The notes under the pieces are model-generated. The model had not been told where the DNA came from. It made no database searches and worked only from the letters and a program-made list of their open reading frames with translations. From NCBI GenBank assembly GCA_947627735.1, contig CANQXG010000002.1, positions 62,001 to 126,000 of the forward strand: a stretch of DNA of 64,000 bases, in the 5' to 3' direction. Below, piece by piece: positions 15,558-25,848 of this stretch. Both the position numbers and the translations under genes were made by a program. Within the stretch, counting starts at the first letter, position 1. The number at the start of each line of letters is the position of its first letter. The DNA is from an uncultured Oscillospiraceae bacterium (lineage in GTDB: Bacteria; Bacillota; Clostridia; Oscillospirales; Oscillospiraceae).

Positions 15558-18500
15558 GAGAACGGACATCCATAAGATCATGGTCATCGGCTCCGGCCCC
15601 ATCGTCATCGGCCAGGCGGCGGAGTTCGACTACGCCGGCACCCAGGCATGCCTGGCGCTGAAGGAGGAGGGCTATGAGGTGGTGCTGTGCAACTCCAACC
15701 CCGCCACCATCATGACAGACACCTCCGTGGCGGACAAGGTGTACATGGAGCCGCTGACGCTGGAGTACGCCGCCAAGATCATCCGCTACGAGCGGCCGGA
15801 CGCCATCGTGCCGGGCATCGGCGGGCAGACGGGCCTGAATCTGGCGGTACAGCTGGAGAAAAAAGGGGTGCTCCGGGAGTGCCGCACGGAGCTTCTGGGC
15901 ACCGACAGCGCCAGCATCGAGCGGGCGGAGGACCGGGAGCTGTTCAAGCAGCTGTGCGAGCAGCTGGGCGAGCCGGTGCTGCCCTCGGACGTGGCGGGCA
16001 GCGTGGAGCAGGGTCTGGCCATCGCCGGGGCCATCGGCTACCCCGTGGTGCTGCGGCCCGCCTTCACCCTGGGGGGCACCGGCGGCGGCTTCGCCGACGA
16101 CGAGAGCGAGTGCCGGGAGGTGCTGAAAAACGCCCTGAAGCTGTCCCCGGTGCACCAGGTGCTGGTGGAAAAGAGCGTCAAGGGCTACCGGGAGATCGAG
16201 TACGAGGTCATGCGGGACGCCAATGACACCGCCATCACCGTGTGCAACATGGAGAACGTGGACCCGGTGGGCGTGCACACCGGCGACAGCGTGGTGGTGT
16301 GCCCGTCCCAGACCCTGACCAACAAGGAGTATCACATGCTCCGGGACAGCGCCCTCAGGATCATCCGGGAGCTGAAGATCAAGGGCGGGTGCAACGTCCA
16401 GTTCGCCCTGGACCCGGACTCCTTCCAATACTACGTCATTGAGGTCAACCCCCGTGTCAGCCGGTCCTCCGCCCTGGCCAGCAAGGCCAGCGGCTACCCC
16501 ATCGCCCGGGTGTCCGCCAAGATCGCCGTGGGCATGACCCTGGACGAGATCCCCCTGGCCAACACCCCCGCCTGCTTTGAGCCGACGCTGGACTACGTGG
16601 TCACCAAAATGCCCCGGTTCCCCTTCGACAAGTTCGCCGACGCGGCCAACACCCTGTCCACCCAGATGAAGGCCACCGGCGAGGTGATGAGCGTGGGCCG
16701 GACCATGGAGGAGAGCCTTTTGAAGGCCGTGCGCTCCCTGGAGATCGGCGCGGACCACCTGTGGATGAAGAAGTTCGACAGCTGGGATGAAGGAACGCTT
16801 CTTGATTATGTAAACCAAGGCCGGGACGACCGGCTCTTCGCCGTGGCGCAGCTGCTGCGGCTGGGGGTGAGCGCGGAGCGCATCCGCGCGGCCACCGGGA
16901 TAGACCGGCTCTTCCTGGATGTGATCGGCAACATCGTGGCCATGGAGCGGCGTCTGGCCGCCGCGCCGGGGGATGAACAGGTGCTCTACGAGGCCAAGCG
17001 CATGGGCTTCGGCGACCGGGAGGTGGCCCGGCTGTGGGGCCGGACGGAGATGGATGTGTACCGGCTGCGGCTGGAGCGGGACATGCTGCCGGTGTACAAG
17101 ATGATCGACACCTGCGCCAGCGAGTTTGAAAGCTACGTGCCCTACTTCTACTCCACCTATGAGCGGGAGAACGAGTCGGCGGTGTCGGACCGGCAGAAGA
17201 TCGTGGTGCTGGGGGCCGGCCCCATCCGCATCGGCCAGGGCGTGGAGTTCGATTACTCCACCGTCCACGCCGTGCAGACCATCAAGGCCGCGGGGTACGA
17301 GGCCATCATCATCAACAACAACCCCGAAACGGTGTCCACGGACTACACCTGTTCGGATAAACTGTACTTCGAGCCGCTCACCCCCGAGGATGTGATGAAC
17401 ATCCTGCTGCGGGAAAAGCCGGTGGGGGTCATCGCCTCCCTGGGCGGCCAGACGGCCATCAACCTGGCCCAGCCGCTGATGGAGCGGGGCGTAAAAATAA
17501 TCGGCACCGACTGCGCCGCCATCGAGCGGGCGGAGAACCGGGACGCCTTTGAGAAGGTGCTGGACAGCCTGGGCATCCCCCAGCCCCCCGGCAGGGCGGT
17601 GACGGACATCGAATCCGGCGTGGCCGCCGCGGCGGAAATAGGCTACCCCGTGCTGGTGCGGCCTTCCTTCGTGCTGGGCGGCCGGGCCATGCAGATCGTG
17701 GCGGATGAGCAGCAGCTGCGCCACTATCTCAGGACGGCGGTGGAGATCGACGCGGACAAGCCGGTGCTGGTGGACAAATACATCACCGGCAAGGAGCTGG
17801 AGGTGGACGCCATCTGCGACGGACGGGACGTGTTCGTGCCGGGGATCATGGAGCTGGTGGAGCGCACGGGCATCCACTCCGGCGACTCCATCAGTGTATA
17901 CCCCACCTTCAGCGTGTCCCAGACCGTGAAGGACACCATCCTGGACTACGCCCGGCGGCTGGGCCTGGGCATCGGCATCGTGGGGCTATATAACATCCAG
18001 TTCATCGTGGACCGGGAGGAGAAGGTGTACATCATCGAGGTCAACCCCCGCTCCAGCCGGACGGTGCCCTTCCTGTCCAAGGCCACGGGGTATTCTCTGG
18101 CGGACATCGCCACCCGGGTGATCCTGGGGCTGAGCCTGAAGGAGCAGGGCTTCTTCCGGCTGTATCCGCCGGAGAAAAAGCGCTGGTACGTGAAAGCGCC
18201 GGCCTTCTCCTTCGCCAAGCTCCGGGGCCTGGACGCCTATCTGTCCCCGGAGATGAAGTCCACCGGCGAGGCCATCGGCTACGACAACACCCTGACCCGG
18301 GCGCTGTACAAGGCCCTGCAGGCCTCCGGCATGACCATGGTCAACTACGGCGGCGTGCTGGCCACCATCGCCGACGACGACAAGGCCGAGGCCATCGGCC
18401 TGATCCGGCGGTTTTACGACCTGGGGTTCAACATCCTGGCCACCGAGGGCACCGCCCGTGCCCTGAAGGCCGCGGGCATCCGCACCCATGTGGTGGAGAA

Positions 18501-18729
18501 GCTCCGCAACGGCAGCGTGGAGATCCCCGACGCCATCCGCCAGGGGCATATCTCCTATATAATCAACACCCGGGATGTGCGCAGCGCCGGGGCGCTGTCC
18601 GACGGCCACGAGATACGCCAGTGCGCCGTGGAGAACGGCGTCACCGCCTTCACCAGTCTGGACACGGTGCGGGTGCTGCTGGATGTGCTGGAGGAGACCA
18701 CACTGACCATATCCACCATCGACGGGTGA
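15550..18729 (+). CDS. carB: carbamoyl-phosphate synthase large subunit
   Basis: A 1059-residue CarB with the usual duplicated ATP-grasp synthetase halves. The halves begin with [18 protein letters not shown] and [19 protein letters not shown]. Nucleotide-binding and metal motifs are [16 protein letters not shown] (first half) and [16 protein letters not shown] (second half). The oligomerisation domain lies between them, and a C-terminal MGS-like allosteric domain follows (about residues 925-1059, [13 protein letters not shown]). It makes carbamoyl phosphate from bicarbonate, ammonia and two ATP. It overlaps carA by eight bases. Length is normal for bacteria. Confidence 0.97.
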   Translation: MPKRTDIHKIMVIGSGPIVIGQAAEFDYAGTQACLALKEEGYEVVLCNSNPATIMTDTSVADKVYMEPLTLEYAAKIIRYERPDAIVPGIGGQTGLNLAVQLEKKGVLRECRTELLGTDSASIERAEDRELFKQLCEQLGEPVLPSDVAGSVEQGLAIAGAIGYPVVLRPAFTLGGTGGGFADDESECREVLKNALKLSPVHQVLVEKSVKGYREIEYEVMRDANDTAITVCNMENVDPVGVHTGDSVVVCPSQTLTNKEYHMLRDSALRIIRELKIKGGCNVQFALDPDSFQYYVIEVNPRVSRSSALASKASGYPIARVSAKIAVGMTLDEIPLANTPACFEPTLDYVVTKMPRFPFDKFADAANTLSTQMKATGEVMSVGRTMEESLLKAVRSLEIGADHLWMKKFDSWDEGTLLDYVNQGRDDRLFAVAQLLRLGVSAERIRAATGIDRLFLDVIGNIVAMERRLAAAPGDEQVLYEAKRMGFGDREVARLWGRTEMDVYRLRLERDMLPVYKMIDTCASEFESYVPYFYSTYERENESAVSDRQKIVVLGAGPIRIGQGVEFDYSTVHAVQTIKAAGYEAIIINNNPETVSTDYTCSDKLYFEPLTPEDVMNILLREKPVGVIASLGGQTAINLAQPLMERGVKIIGTDCAAIERAENRDAFEKVLDSLGIPQPPGRAVTDIESGVAAAAEIGYPVLVRPSFVLGGRAMQIVADEQQLRHYLRTAVEIDADKPVLVDKYITGKELEVDAICDGRDVFVPGIMELVERTGIHSGDSISVYPTFSVSQTVKDTILDYARRLGLGIGIVGLYNIQFIVDREEKVYIIEVNPRSSRTVPFLSKATGYSLADIATRVILGLSLKEQGFFRLYPPEKKRWYVKAPAFSFAKLRGLDAYLSPEMKSTGEAIGYDNTLTRALYKALQASGMTMVNYGGVLATIADDDKAEAIGLIRRFYDLGFNILATEGTARALKAAGIRTHVVEKLRNGSVEIPDAIRQGHISYIINTRDVRSAGALSDGHEIRQCAVENGVTAFTSLDTVRVLLDVLEETTLTISTIDG

Positions 18730-18740
18730 GCGGATTTCCC

Positions 18741-18768
18741 TTGCATACAGCGGAAAATCTGCTATACT
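18741..18768 (+). promoter_or_regulatory. promoter for the lipoprotein gene
   Basis: TTGCAT and TATACT are separated by 16 bases, starting 12 bases after the carB stop and ending 30 bases before the lipoprotein ATG. Confidence 0.65.
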
Positions 18769-18798
18769 GTGGGCAGAATGGACTGTGGAGGGATCGGC

Positions 18799-19434
18799 AT
18801 GAAAGGAAAGAACATCGTTTGCCTGGCGCTGGCCGCCGCGCTGATGATCTGCTGCGCCGGATGCGCCCCGGAGGAGGCGGCTGAAAAGATAGAGCAGGCC
18901 CTGGACCGGACATGGACCGAGGCCCAGCAGGTGCTGCAGGAGGGCGAAGAGCCGGCCCCGGCCATGCCGGAGGAGCCGGAAGCCCCCGAAGCGGCGGAAG
19001 AGCCGGAGGTGCCGGAGGAACCGGAAGCCCCGGAGGCCCCGGAAGCGCCGGCGGAGCATGTCCCCCCGGAGGCGCCCGAGACCCCGAAGGAGCCGGCGGA
19101 GCACGATCCCCCGGAGGCGCTCGCGCCCGCGGAAGAACCCGCGCCCACCGAGGCGCCGGACGGCCCGCGCCCCGGCAAGTATACCGCCGCGGACGGCAGC
19201 GTGCTCAGCGTGAAATCCGACGGCACGTGCACCTACAAGACCCGGATCGAGGTCATCGTGGGCGGGGAGAGGATGGCGGACACCGTCACCTTCCACGGCA
19301 CGGTGGAAGAGGGAGCGTTCTCCTTCGACCGGGTGACCTACTACGGCATGGACATCACCGCCATGGCCCGGGAGGCGGGCTATGAGGACGCCTCCCAGTG
19401 GGAGGCCGAGGCGGCGGAGCTGTACGGAAAATAG
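18799..19434 (+). CDS. lipoprotein with Pro/Glu-rich stalk
   Basis: A 211-residue secreted lipoprotein. The ATG at 18799 follows GGAGGGATCGGC. The signal peptide MKGKNIVCLALAAALMI ends in a lipobox-like CCAGC, so the mature protein would start at that Cys. Residues of about 40-130 form a highly repetitive EAPEAPEE/PEEPEAP stalk without fixed structure. The C-terminal 80 residues look like a small beta-rich domain (GKYTAADGSVLSVKSDGTC ... TFHGTVEEGAF). I recognise no family. It has its own promoter between carB and phosphoketolase and is probably a cell-surface protein lifting a small domain off the membrane. Confidence 0.75.
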   Translation: MKGKNIVCLALAAALMICCAGCAPEEAAEKIEQALDRTWTEAQQVLQEGEEPAPAMPEEPEAPEAAEEPEVPEEPEAPEAPEAPAEHVPPEAPETPKEPAEHDPPEALAPAEEPAPTEAPDGPRPGKYTAADGSVLSVKSDGTCTYKTRIEVIVGGERMADTVTFHGTVEEGAFSFDRVTYYGMDITAMAREAGYEDASQWEAEAAELYGK

Positions 19435-19480
19435 TTTTCCCGGGGACGGGGAATGATTACAGGAAAGGGAGAGATGCGCT

Positions 19481-21859
19481 ATGACCTACCACAAGGAATT
19501 CGCCCCCACGCCGGAGCTGCTGCACACCATGGACATGTACTGGCGCGCCAGCAACTATCTGGCCGCGGGACAGCTGTATCTGCTGGGCGACCCGCTGCTG
19601 AAAAAGCCCCTCACCGAGGCCGGCTTCAAACACAAGATCGTGGGTCACTGGGGCACTGTGCCCGGGCAGAACTTCATCTACACCCACTTGAACCGGGTCA
19701 TAAGGGCCTATGACCTGGACATGATCTACCTGTCCGGCCCGGGCCACGGGGGCAACGCCATGGTGGCCCAGGACTGGCTGGACGGCAGTTACACGGAGGT
19801 GTACCCCAACATCACCCGGGACGAGGCGGGCATGGCAAAGCTGTTCCGCCAGTTCTCCTTCCCCGGCGGCATCCCCTCCCATGTGGCCCCCGAGACGCCG
19901 GGTTCCATCCATGAGGGCGGGGAGCTGGGCTATTCCCTGGCCCACGCCTTCGGCGCGGTGGCGGACAACCCCGGCCTCATCGCCGCCTGCGTGGTGGGCG
20001 ACGGCGAGGCGGAAACCGGCCCGCTGGCCACCTGCTGGCACCTGAACAAATTCACCGACCCCCGCACCGATGGGGCGGTGCTGCCCATCCTGCACCTGAA
20101 CGGCTTCAAGATCGCCAACCCCACCGTCCTGGCCCGCATCTCCCACGAGGAGCTGGAGAAGTTCTTCCAGGGCTGCGGCTGGGAGCCTATCTTCGTGGAG
20201 GGGGACGACCCGGCCAAGATGCACCCGGCCATGGCCGAGGCGCTGGACCGGGCCGTGGAGCGCATCCTCACCATCCAGGAGACCGCCCGCCGGACCAACG
20301 ACGGCAGCCGGGCCATCTGGCCCATGATCGTGCTGCGCACCCCCAAGGGCTGGACCGGCCCCAAGGTGGTGGACGGCAGCAAGGTGGAGGGTTCCTTCCG
20401 TGCCCACCAGGTGCCCATCTCCGCCGACAGCGAGGAGCACCGGCGCATGATCGAGGATTGGTTGAAGAGCTATCACCCCGAGGAGCTGTTCGACGAAAAC
20501 GGCACCCCCGTCCAGGCGCTGCTGGACCTGCCCCCCAAGGGCAATGCCCGCATGGGCGCCAACCCCCACGCCAACGGCGGCCTGCTGTTGAAGGACCTGC
20601 GCATGCCCGATTTCCGGGACTACGCGGTGGACATCCCCGCCCCCGGCGCGGTGGAGGCGGAGGATATGCGCAAGCTGGGCCAGTTCGTGCGGGACATCTA
20701 CGCCATGAACGAGTCTGAGCGCAACTTCCGGGTCTTTGGCCCGGACGAAACGGCCTCCAACCGCCTGAGCGCCGTGTTCGAGGTCACGGGCCGGGACTGG
20801 AACGCCGACATCGAGCCGGACGACGAGTTTTTGTCCCGGGACGGCCAGGTCATGGACAGCGTGCTCTCGGAGCACGTGTGCGAGGGCATGCTGGAGGGCT
20901 ATCTGCTCACAGGCCGCCACGGCTTTTTCAACTCCTACGAGGCCTTCATCCGCATCGTGGACAGCATGGTCTCCCAGCACGCCAAGTGGCTGAAGGTGTG
21001 CAACCAGCTGCCCTGGCGGCAGAAGATCGCGTCGCTGAACTATGTGCTGGCCTCCAACGTCTGGCAGCAGGACCACAACGGCTTCACCCACCAGGACCCG
21101 GGTTTCCTGGACCACGTGGCCAACAAGAAGGCGGACGTGGTGCGCCTTTACCTGCCCCCCGACGCCAACTGCCTGCTGAGCGTGTTCGACCACTGCATCC
21201 GGAGCAGGGATTATGTAAACGTGATCGTGGCCAGCAAGCATCCCCGGCCCCAGTGGCTGACCATGGACGAGGCGGTGAAGCACTGCACCGAGGGCATCGG
21301 CATCTGGCAGTGGGCCTCCACCGACGCCTATCAGGAGCCGGACATCATCATGGCCTGCTGCGGCGACACCCCCACCCTGGAGTCCCTGGCGGCGGTGACC
21401 ATCCTGCGGGACGCCTTCCCGGAGCTGAAGATCCGGGTCATCAACGTGGTGGACCTGATGCGCCTGCAGGCGGACACCCAGCATCCCCACGGCCTGTCCG
21501 ACCGGGATTACGACATGCTCTTCACCCAGGACAAGCCCATCATCTTCGCCTTCCACGGCTATCCCAGCCTGATCCACGAGTTCACCTACCGGCGCAGGAA
21601 CAAGAACCTCCACGTCCGGGGCTATATCGAAGAGGGCACCATCACCACGCCCTTCGACATGCGGGTGCTGAACAACATCGACCGGTTCCATCTGGTGCTG
21701 GCGGCGCTGCAGAATCTGGACTGCCTGGGCAACCGCAGCGCGGCGCTGGCCCAGCAGATGAAGGACAAGCTGGTGGAGCACCGGCAGTATATCAACAAGT
21801 ACGGCGTGGACATGCCGGAGATCGCCGACTGGAAGTGGACTAGCGCATCGGAGAAATGA
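19481..21859 (+). CDS. xfp: xylulose-5-phosphate/fructose-6-phosphate phosphoketolase
   Basis: A 792-residue thiamine-diphosphate enzyme that splits xylulose 5-phosphate (and often fructose 6-phosphate) into acetyl phosphate and a shorter sugar phosphate. [17 protein letters not shown] near residue 85 and [15 protein letters not shown] near 170 (cofactor and Mg binding) are the family hallmarks. [16 protein letters not shown]-like sequence lies between them. The length equals typical bacterial Xfp. The ATG at 19481 follows GGAAAGGGAG. It gives this fermentative organism a pentose bypass leading to acetate. It stands alone, followed by a palindromic repeat. Confidence 0.97.
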   Translation: MTYHKEFAPTPELLHTMDMYWRASNYLAAGQLYLLGDPLLKKPLTEAGFKHKIVGHWGTVPGQNFIYTHLNRVIRAYDLDMIYLSGPGHGGNAMVAQDWLDGSYTEVYPNITRDEAGMAKLFRQFSFPGGIPSHVAPETPGSIHEGGELGYSLAHAFGAVADNPGLIAACVVGDGEAETGPLATCWHLNKFTDPRTDGAVLPILHLNGFKIANPTVLARISHEELEKFFQGCGWEPIFVEGDDPAKMHPAMAEALDRAVERILTIQETARRTNDGSRAIWPMIVLRTPKGWTGPKVVDGSKVEGSFRAHQVPISADSEEHRRMIEDWLKSYHPEELFDENGTPVQALLDLPPKGNARMGANPHANGGLLLKDLRMPDFRDYAVDIPAPGAVEAEDMRKLGQFVRDIYAMNESERNFRVFGPDETASNRLSAVFEVTGRDWNADIEPDDEFLSRDGQVMDSVLSEHVCEGMLEGYLLTGRHGFFNSYEAFIRIVDSMVSQHAKWLKVCNQLPWRQKIASLNYVLASNVWQQDHNGFTHQDPGFLDHVANKKADVVRLYLPPDANCLLSVFDHCIRSRDYVNVIVASKHPRPQWLTMDEAVKHCTEGIGIWQWASTDAYQEPDIIMACCGDTPTLESLAAVTILRDAFPELKIRVINVVDLMRLQADTQHPHGLSDRDYDMLFTQDKPIIFAFHGYPSLIHEFTYRRRNKNLHVRGYIEEGTITTPFDMRVLNNIDRFHLVLAALQNLDCLGNRSAALAQQMKDKLVEHRQYINKYGVDMPEIADWKWTSASEK

Positions 21860-21892
21860 TCTGAACAGCCGATGTCCATTGCCAGGCTAAAC

Positions 21893-22105
21893 GCCTCTCC
21901 TGTGCAAGGGGAGGTGCCGCCTCACGGGGTTCCCAAAAGGCACACCTGCCTTTTGGGGAGAGGAGGGGCCGCGAGCCATTCGAGCCATGCCGTTTGCGGC
22001 ATAGTGAGGCCTGGCTGCGCGTGCTCCGACGAAGCGGAGGGGTTGTCAGACAATCCCTCAGTCACCGCCTGACGGCGGCGACAGCTCCCTTTACACAAGG
22101 GAGCC
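21893..22105. repeat. palindromic composite repeat, copy A
   Basis: The ends are inverted and each is itself a hairpin: CCTCTCCTGTGCAAGGGGAGG on the left and CTCCCTTTACACAAGGGAG on the right. Inside lie GAGGGGTTGTC/GACAATCCCTC (pairing with one G-U), CCGCCTGACGGCGG and the CCCAAAAGGCA/TGCCTTTTGGG palindrome at 21931-21959. A 67-base inner block (21966-22032) recurs in copy B. No ORF with native codon use fits. It fills the 296-base gap between xfp and prmA. Confidence 0.85.
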
Positions 22106-22155
22106 GTAATAAGTAAGGGCGCGGGCAGCCGCGCCCTTTTGAAAGGAAGATCATT

Positions 22156-23073
22156 TTGGCAGATTGGATAGAGGTCGCCGTGCCGGCCCACGGGGACCCG
22201 GAGGCGGTGTGCGACGCCCTCACGGCCATGGGCCTGGAGGGGTTCGTCATCGAGGACGAGCAGGATTTCAAGGGCTTTTTGGAGAACAACACCCAGTATT
22301 GGGACTTCGTGGACGAGGCCCTGGCCTCGTCCATGGCCGGGACCAGCCGGGTGAAGTTCTGGCTGCCTGATTCCGACGAGGGCCGGGCCGTGGTGGCACA
22401 GCTGTACGAAAAGGGCATGGCCCCCCAGACCCGGGCCGTGGCGGACGCGGACTGGGAGAACAACTGGCAGGACTACTACAAGCCCGTGGAGGCCGGGGAG
22501 AAGCTGGTGATCGTGCCCCAGTGGCAGGATTATGACGGCGGCCGCACCCCGGTGCGGCTGGACCCGGGGCTGCTGTTCGGCACCGGGGACCACCCCACCA
22601 CCAGGATGTGCCTGGCCGCGGTAGAGAAGTTCGCCGGGCCGGGGAAGCGGGTGCTGGACCTGGGCTGCGGCAGCGGCATATTGGGCATCGCCGCGGCGGT
22701 GCTGGGCGCGGAGGCGGTGACCGCCGCCGACGTGGATGAAAAGGCCCCGGACATCGTCCGGGATAACGCTAAACTCAACGGGGTGGAGGACGCCTTCACC
22801 GTGCACGTGGGCGACGTGATCGCCTCGGGAAAGCTCCGCGCGAAGCTGGGCGGCGGGTACGATCTGGTGCTGGCCAACATCGTGGCGGACGTGATAATCC
22901 CCCTGGTGCCCTATGTGGAGGCGTTCATGGCCCCGGAGGGCGTGTTCGTCTGCTCCGGGATCATCGATGGCCGCCAGGACGAGGTGCGCGCGGCGCTGGA
23001 GGCGGCGCATCTGGCGGTGACGGAGCACCGGACCATGGAGGAGTGGCACTGCTTCGAGGCCCGGCGGGCCTGA
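22156..23073 (+). CDS. prmA: ribosomal protein L11 methyltransferase
   Basis: A 305-residue PrmA. The N-terminal substrate-recognition part starts ADWIEVAVPAHGDPEAVC. The class I SAM-methyltransferase domain shows LLFGTGDHPTTRMCL, VLDLGCGSGILGIAA (SAM-binding) and LVLANIVADVI (NxxA catalytic loop). The start is TTG at 22156 with GAAAGGAAG nine bases upstream. It trimethylates L11 in the ribosomal stalk. Length and motifs are normal. It is followed 24 bases later by the thioredoxin-reductase-like gene, probably in one operon. Confidence 0.95.
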   Translation: MADWIEVAVPAHGDPEAVCDALTAMGLEGFVIEDEQDFKGFLENNTQYWDFVDEALASSMAGTSRVKFWLPDSDEGRAVVAQLYEKGMAPQTRAVADADWENNWQDYYKPVEAGEKLVIVPQWQDYDGGRTPVRLDPGLLFGTGDHPTTRMCLAAVEKFAGPGKRVLDLGCGSGILGIAAAVLGAEAVTAADVDEKAPDIVRDNAKLNGVEDAFTVHVGDVIASGKLRAKLGGGYDLVLANIVADVIIPLVPYVEAFMAPEGVFVCSGIIDGRQDEVRAALEAAHLAVTEHRTMEEWHCFEARRA

Positions 23074-23097
23074 GGCGGTCGGGGAAAGGAGAGAGAT

Positions 23098-23952
23098 ATG
23101 TTCGACGCCGCCGTGGTGGGGGCCGGGCCGGCGGGCCTGTCCGCCGCCATCAACCTGAAGCAGCTGGGAAAGGACATTGTCTGGTTCGGCACTGCCGGCG
23201 GGAAGACGGGCCGGGCGGAGCTGATCGCCAACTACCCCGGCCTGGGGCTGATCTCCGGGGAGGAGCTGGAGCGCCGCTTCGCTCAGCACGCCGCCGAGCT
23301 GGACCTGGCCCCGATGGACAAGCTGGTCACCAGCGTCATGCCCCTGGGGGAGAAGTATATGCTCCTGGCGGAGAACGAGGTCTACGAGGCCCGGACGGTG
23401 GTGCTGGCCACCGGGGCCGTCACCGCCAAGGGCCTGCCCGGGGAGCAGGAGTACCTGGGCCGGGGGGTCAGCTACTGCGCCACCTGCGACGGGTTCCTGT
23501 ACAAAAACAAGCGCATCGCCGTCATCTGCGCCGCGCCCCGCTATGAGCACGAGGCGGCCTTCCTGGCGGGCCTGGCGGCGGAGATGTATTTCTGGCCGAC
23601 CTACCCAGGCAGCGCCCTGGCCGGAAACGGCGTGACCCGGCTGGCCGGGCCGGTGGCAAGGATCGAGGGAGAGAAGAAGGTCACCGCCGTGGTCCTGGCG
23701 GACGGGGAGCGGGTGCCGGTGGACGGGGTGTTCTGCCTGCGCAGCGCCGTGGCCCCCGCCGCGCTGCTGCCCGGCCTGGCCATGGACGGGCCGCACATCG
23801 CCGCGGACCGGCAGTGCCGGACCAATCTGCCCGGCTGCTTCGCCGCCGGGGACTGCACAGGCCGGCCCTATCAGATCGCCCGGGCCGTGGGGGAGGGCAA
23901 CATCGCCGCCCACAGCGCGGTGGAGTACCTGGCGGGAAAGACGGCGGACTGA
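23098..23952 (+). CDS. thioredoxin reductase-like flavoprotein lacking the NADPH glycine motif
   Basis: A 284-residue protein with the TrxR fold order. The FAD motif VVGAGPAGLSAA is at residues 6-17, the redox pair C127/C130 in YCATCDGF, and the second FAD motif FAAGDCTGRPYQ lies near the end. The pyridine-nucleotide domain between them should carry GxGxxA, yet the strand reads VICAAPRYEHEAA and lacks the glycines, and the protein is about 20-30 residues short. That pattern matches flavin-dependent thioredoxin reductases that take electrons from ferredoxin (FFTR) or have no NADPH site (DFTR). AAAGGAGAG precedes the ATG. It follows prmA by 24 bases. Confidence 0.82.
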   Translation: MFDAAVVGAGPAGLSAAINLKQLGKDIVWFGTAGGKTGRAELIANYPGLGLISGEELERRFAQHAAELDLAPMDKLVTSVMPLGEKYMLLAENEVYEARTVVLATGAVTAKGLPGEQEYLGRGVSYCATCDGFLYKNKRIAVICAAPRYEHEAAFLAGLAAEMYFWPTYPGSALAGNGVTRLAGPVARIEGEKKVTAVVLADGERVPVDGVFCLRSAVAPAALLPGLAMDGPHIAADRQCRTNLPGCFAAGDCTGRPYQIARAVGEGNIAAHSAVEYLAGKTAD

Positions 23953-23985
23953 GGCGCGAAGCAGAGCGCCTGATAGTATCAGGGC

Positions 23986-24022
23986 GGGAACACCTGATCG
24001 GTGTTCCCACCCTGGACGTTTT
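23986..24022 (+). terminator. probable terminator after the TrxR-like gene
   Basis: GGGAACACC, loop TGATC, GGTGTTCCC form a perfect nine-base stem starting 34 bases after the stop. The T-run (GTTTTTAT) is displaced by ten bases, so efficiency is uncertain. Confidence 0.5.
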
Positions 24023-24059
24023 TATGGGGGTAGGTTGTCGAAGTCACCGCCATCGCAAA

Positions 24060-24374
24060 GCCTCCCCTGTGCAAGGGGAGGTGGCGCGGCGAAGCCGCGT
24101 CGGAGGGGTTGTCGTCGGAACAAGCTGCACACCCCTCGCTCCGGCGCAAGCGCCAGAACTCGTCCGTTCCGCTGTTCCTCCTCTCCCCACGGGAAACGCT
24201 GCGCTGGTTTCCCGCGGGGACCCCATAAACAATCCCTCAGTCAGCGCTTCGCGCTGCCAGCCCCCCCGGGGTCCCCAAAAGGCACGCCTGCCTTTTGGGG
24301 AGAGGAGGAGCCGCGAGCCATTCGAGCTTTGCCGCTTGCGGCAAAGGGAAACCTGGCTTGCGTGTTCCGACGAC
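24060..24374. repeat. palindromic composite repeat, copy B (longest)
   Basis: The left end is the shared CCTCCCCTGTGCAAGGGGAGG hairpin, then GCGGCGAAGCCGC and GGAGGGGTTGTC. The right side carries ACAATCCCTCAGTCAGCGC, CCCCAAAAGGCA/TGCCTTTTGGGG at 24273-24300, and the 67-base block shared with copy A (GCCGCGAGCCATTCGAGC ... TTCCGACGA). The sequence GTTGTCGAAGTCAC before it matches the flank of copy C. The 474-base gap between the TrxR-like gene and the GNAT gene is this element plus the hairpin at 23986. Confidence 0.82.
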
Positions 24375-24426
24375 AAGGGGGCCTTCGATATGGTGCGCCT
24401 GCCGCGCGACGAATGGGAAGTTGAAG

Positions 24427-24951
24427 TTACTTTATATGTTTCGATAAATACAATACAAGATCATCGTCATTACAGCAGTCGCGATACGGCTCACAGACCT
24501 GATCCTTATACCAGACGCCGCTCCCGTCCGGGATGTATCCCCGCTTGACATACATCCTCTGGGCGCTCCCGTATCCGCTGTGCAGTCCCACTCCGAGGTA
24601 TATCACGTCCGAATAAGAGGACGCGATCTGTTCCGCAATATCCATGAGCTTGCTGCCGATCCCTCTGCGCCTGTATTTCTCCAGAACGCCGAAGTCGACG
24701 ATCTCCGCATAGCCCCGATCTGCAAACGCGCCGCTCTTGGCATCGGGATAGACGTTGATATATCCGGCGACGTTCCCGTTCCATTCGGCGGCCAATGCGA
24801 TCGCTCTGCCCTCAGCCTGGTGCTTCAGCCGCATTTCGTATTTGTCTGTCGTCGCATCCCAGCCCTGCGCGAGCTCTTCATCTGTGATGATCCGGGCATC
24901 GCTCTGCTGCATATCGCGAATGACGATCCCATTTTTATCGTAATAGACCAT
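24427..24951 (-). CDS. GNAT-family N-acetyltransferase
   Basis: A 174-residue acetyl-CoA-dependent acetyltransferase. The acetyl-CoA loop is visible as LEKYRRRGIGSKLMDIAEQIA (motif A, R/QxxGxG/A). It is preceded by strands ending VDFGV and followed by a YLGVGLHSGYGSAQRMYVKRGY motif B. ATG 24951 is preferred because AAGGAG is eight bases upstream; the other in-frame ATG (24957) leaves only two bases. Codon use is much less GC-rich than in neighbouring genes, and repeats flank the locus, which suggests transfer. The substrate is unknown. Confidence 0.88.
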   Translation of the reverse strand: MVYYDKNGIVIRDMQQSDARIITDEELAQGWDATTDKYEMRLKHQAEGRAIALAAEWNGNVAGYINVYPDAKSGAFADRGYAEIVDFGVLEKYRRRGIGSKLMDIAEQIASSYSDVIYLGVGLHSGYGSAQRMYVKRGYIPDGSGVWYKDQVCEPYRDCCNDDDLVLYLSKHIK

Positions 24952-24996
24952 GCCCATGTCTCCTTAACTGCCGATTACGAACGGGAAACGGTCAAT

Positions 24997-25761
24997 TCAG
25001 ATCAGGATCTGAAAATCCCTGAACTTGAATGATCCATTCCCCTGTTTGAGTTTGCCGCTTCTCTCGATTTGCGCAAACCCAGCCTCGATTTCGTCTATCA
25101 AGGAAATGGGGATACTTAACTGATGGTGACCGGGTAAGACCTTTGTGATCTTATATTTCTGCACGCGCTTTATAGAATGATAGAAAAGCTGTGGATCGGT
25201 AGTCGGATAAAATGCGTAAAGACGACCTTTGTAGATCAAATCCCCGGAAAACAGGTAACCTCTCCCCGGCTCATAGAAACAGCAGTGTCCGGGGGAGTGT
25301 CCCGGCGTGTGAACGACCTGGATCTTCCGATCGCCCAGATCAAGCCAGTCACCGTCGCGCAAAATACTTTGCGGCATACCTTGAAAAATACGATAGGCGT
25401 CAATATCAAACTCTGCCGGAAAATCACAAGGGTATTTTGTCAGATTATTTTTGACAACTTGCAAAGGTATCGGAAACTTGACAGAGAGCCAATCTTTCTC
25501 CAACTCATGGACGGCTATGTTATCAAAATACGGATGTCCGCCGATGTGGTCCCAGTGAACATGGGTAGTAACTGCCATGACAGGCAATTCCGTCAGGCTG
25601 TCCACGATCTTCCTGATATTAGAAACGCCCAGGCCCGTATCGATCAAAAGCGCTTTATCTTGTCCGCATAATAGATAACAGTGTGTTTCTTCCCAATGTT
25701 TGTATTCACTGATCGCAAATGTATGAGCGTCGATCCTCTCAACGGTGAACCAATCAGTCAT
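24997..25761 (-). CDS. metallo-beta-lactamase fold hydrolase
   Basis: A 254-residue MBL-fold protein. Metal ligands are in THVHWDHIGG (HxHxDH, near residue 77), HTPGHSPGHCCFY (near 155) and SGDLIYKG, with a final GHH (VLPGHHQLS). The order fits glyoxalase II-like or lactonase-like hydrolases rather than true lactamases. The ATG at 25761 has GGGGGAG eight bases upstream, so the reading extended to 25836 is not used. Base composition is clearly lower in GC than the chromosome average here. Together with the GNAT gene it forms a small foreign-looking pocket between repeats B and C. Confidence 0.87.
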   Translation of the reverse strand: MTDWFTVERIDAHTFAISEYKHWEETHCYLLCGQDKALLIDTGLGVSNIRKIVDSLTELPVMAVTTHVHWDHIGGHPYFDNIAVHELEKDWLSVKFPIPLQVVKNNLTKYPCDFPAEFDIDAYRIFQGMPQSILRDGDWLDLGDRKIQVVHTPGHSPGHCCFYEPGRGYLFSGDLIYKGRLYAFYPTTDPQLFYHSIKRVQKYKITKVLPGHHQLSIPISLIDEIEAGFAQIERSGKLKQGNGSFKFRDFQILI

Positions 25762-25848
25762 AAATGTTTCTCCCCCGCAAAGCCCGGTCTGCCGCGCTGG
25801 TCCGCGTCCCGACAGACGGGAAGTTATCGAAGTCACTGTCTACTTAAA

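Noticed and set aside
15520-17877. 785-codon minus-strand ORF opposite carB
   Set aside because: A GC-driven shadow; carB has complete ATP-grasp motifs in the other strand.
21893-22105. CRISPR-like array in the repeat-rich gaps
   Set aside because: Repeats are few, unequal in spacing and palindromic; no regular spacers and no cas genes in the window.
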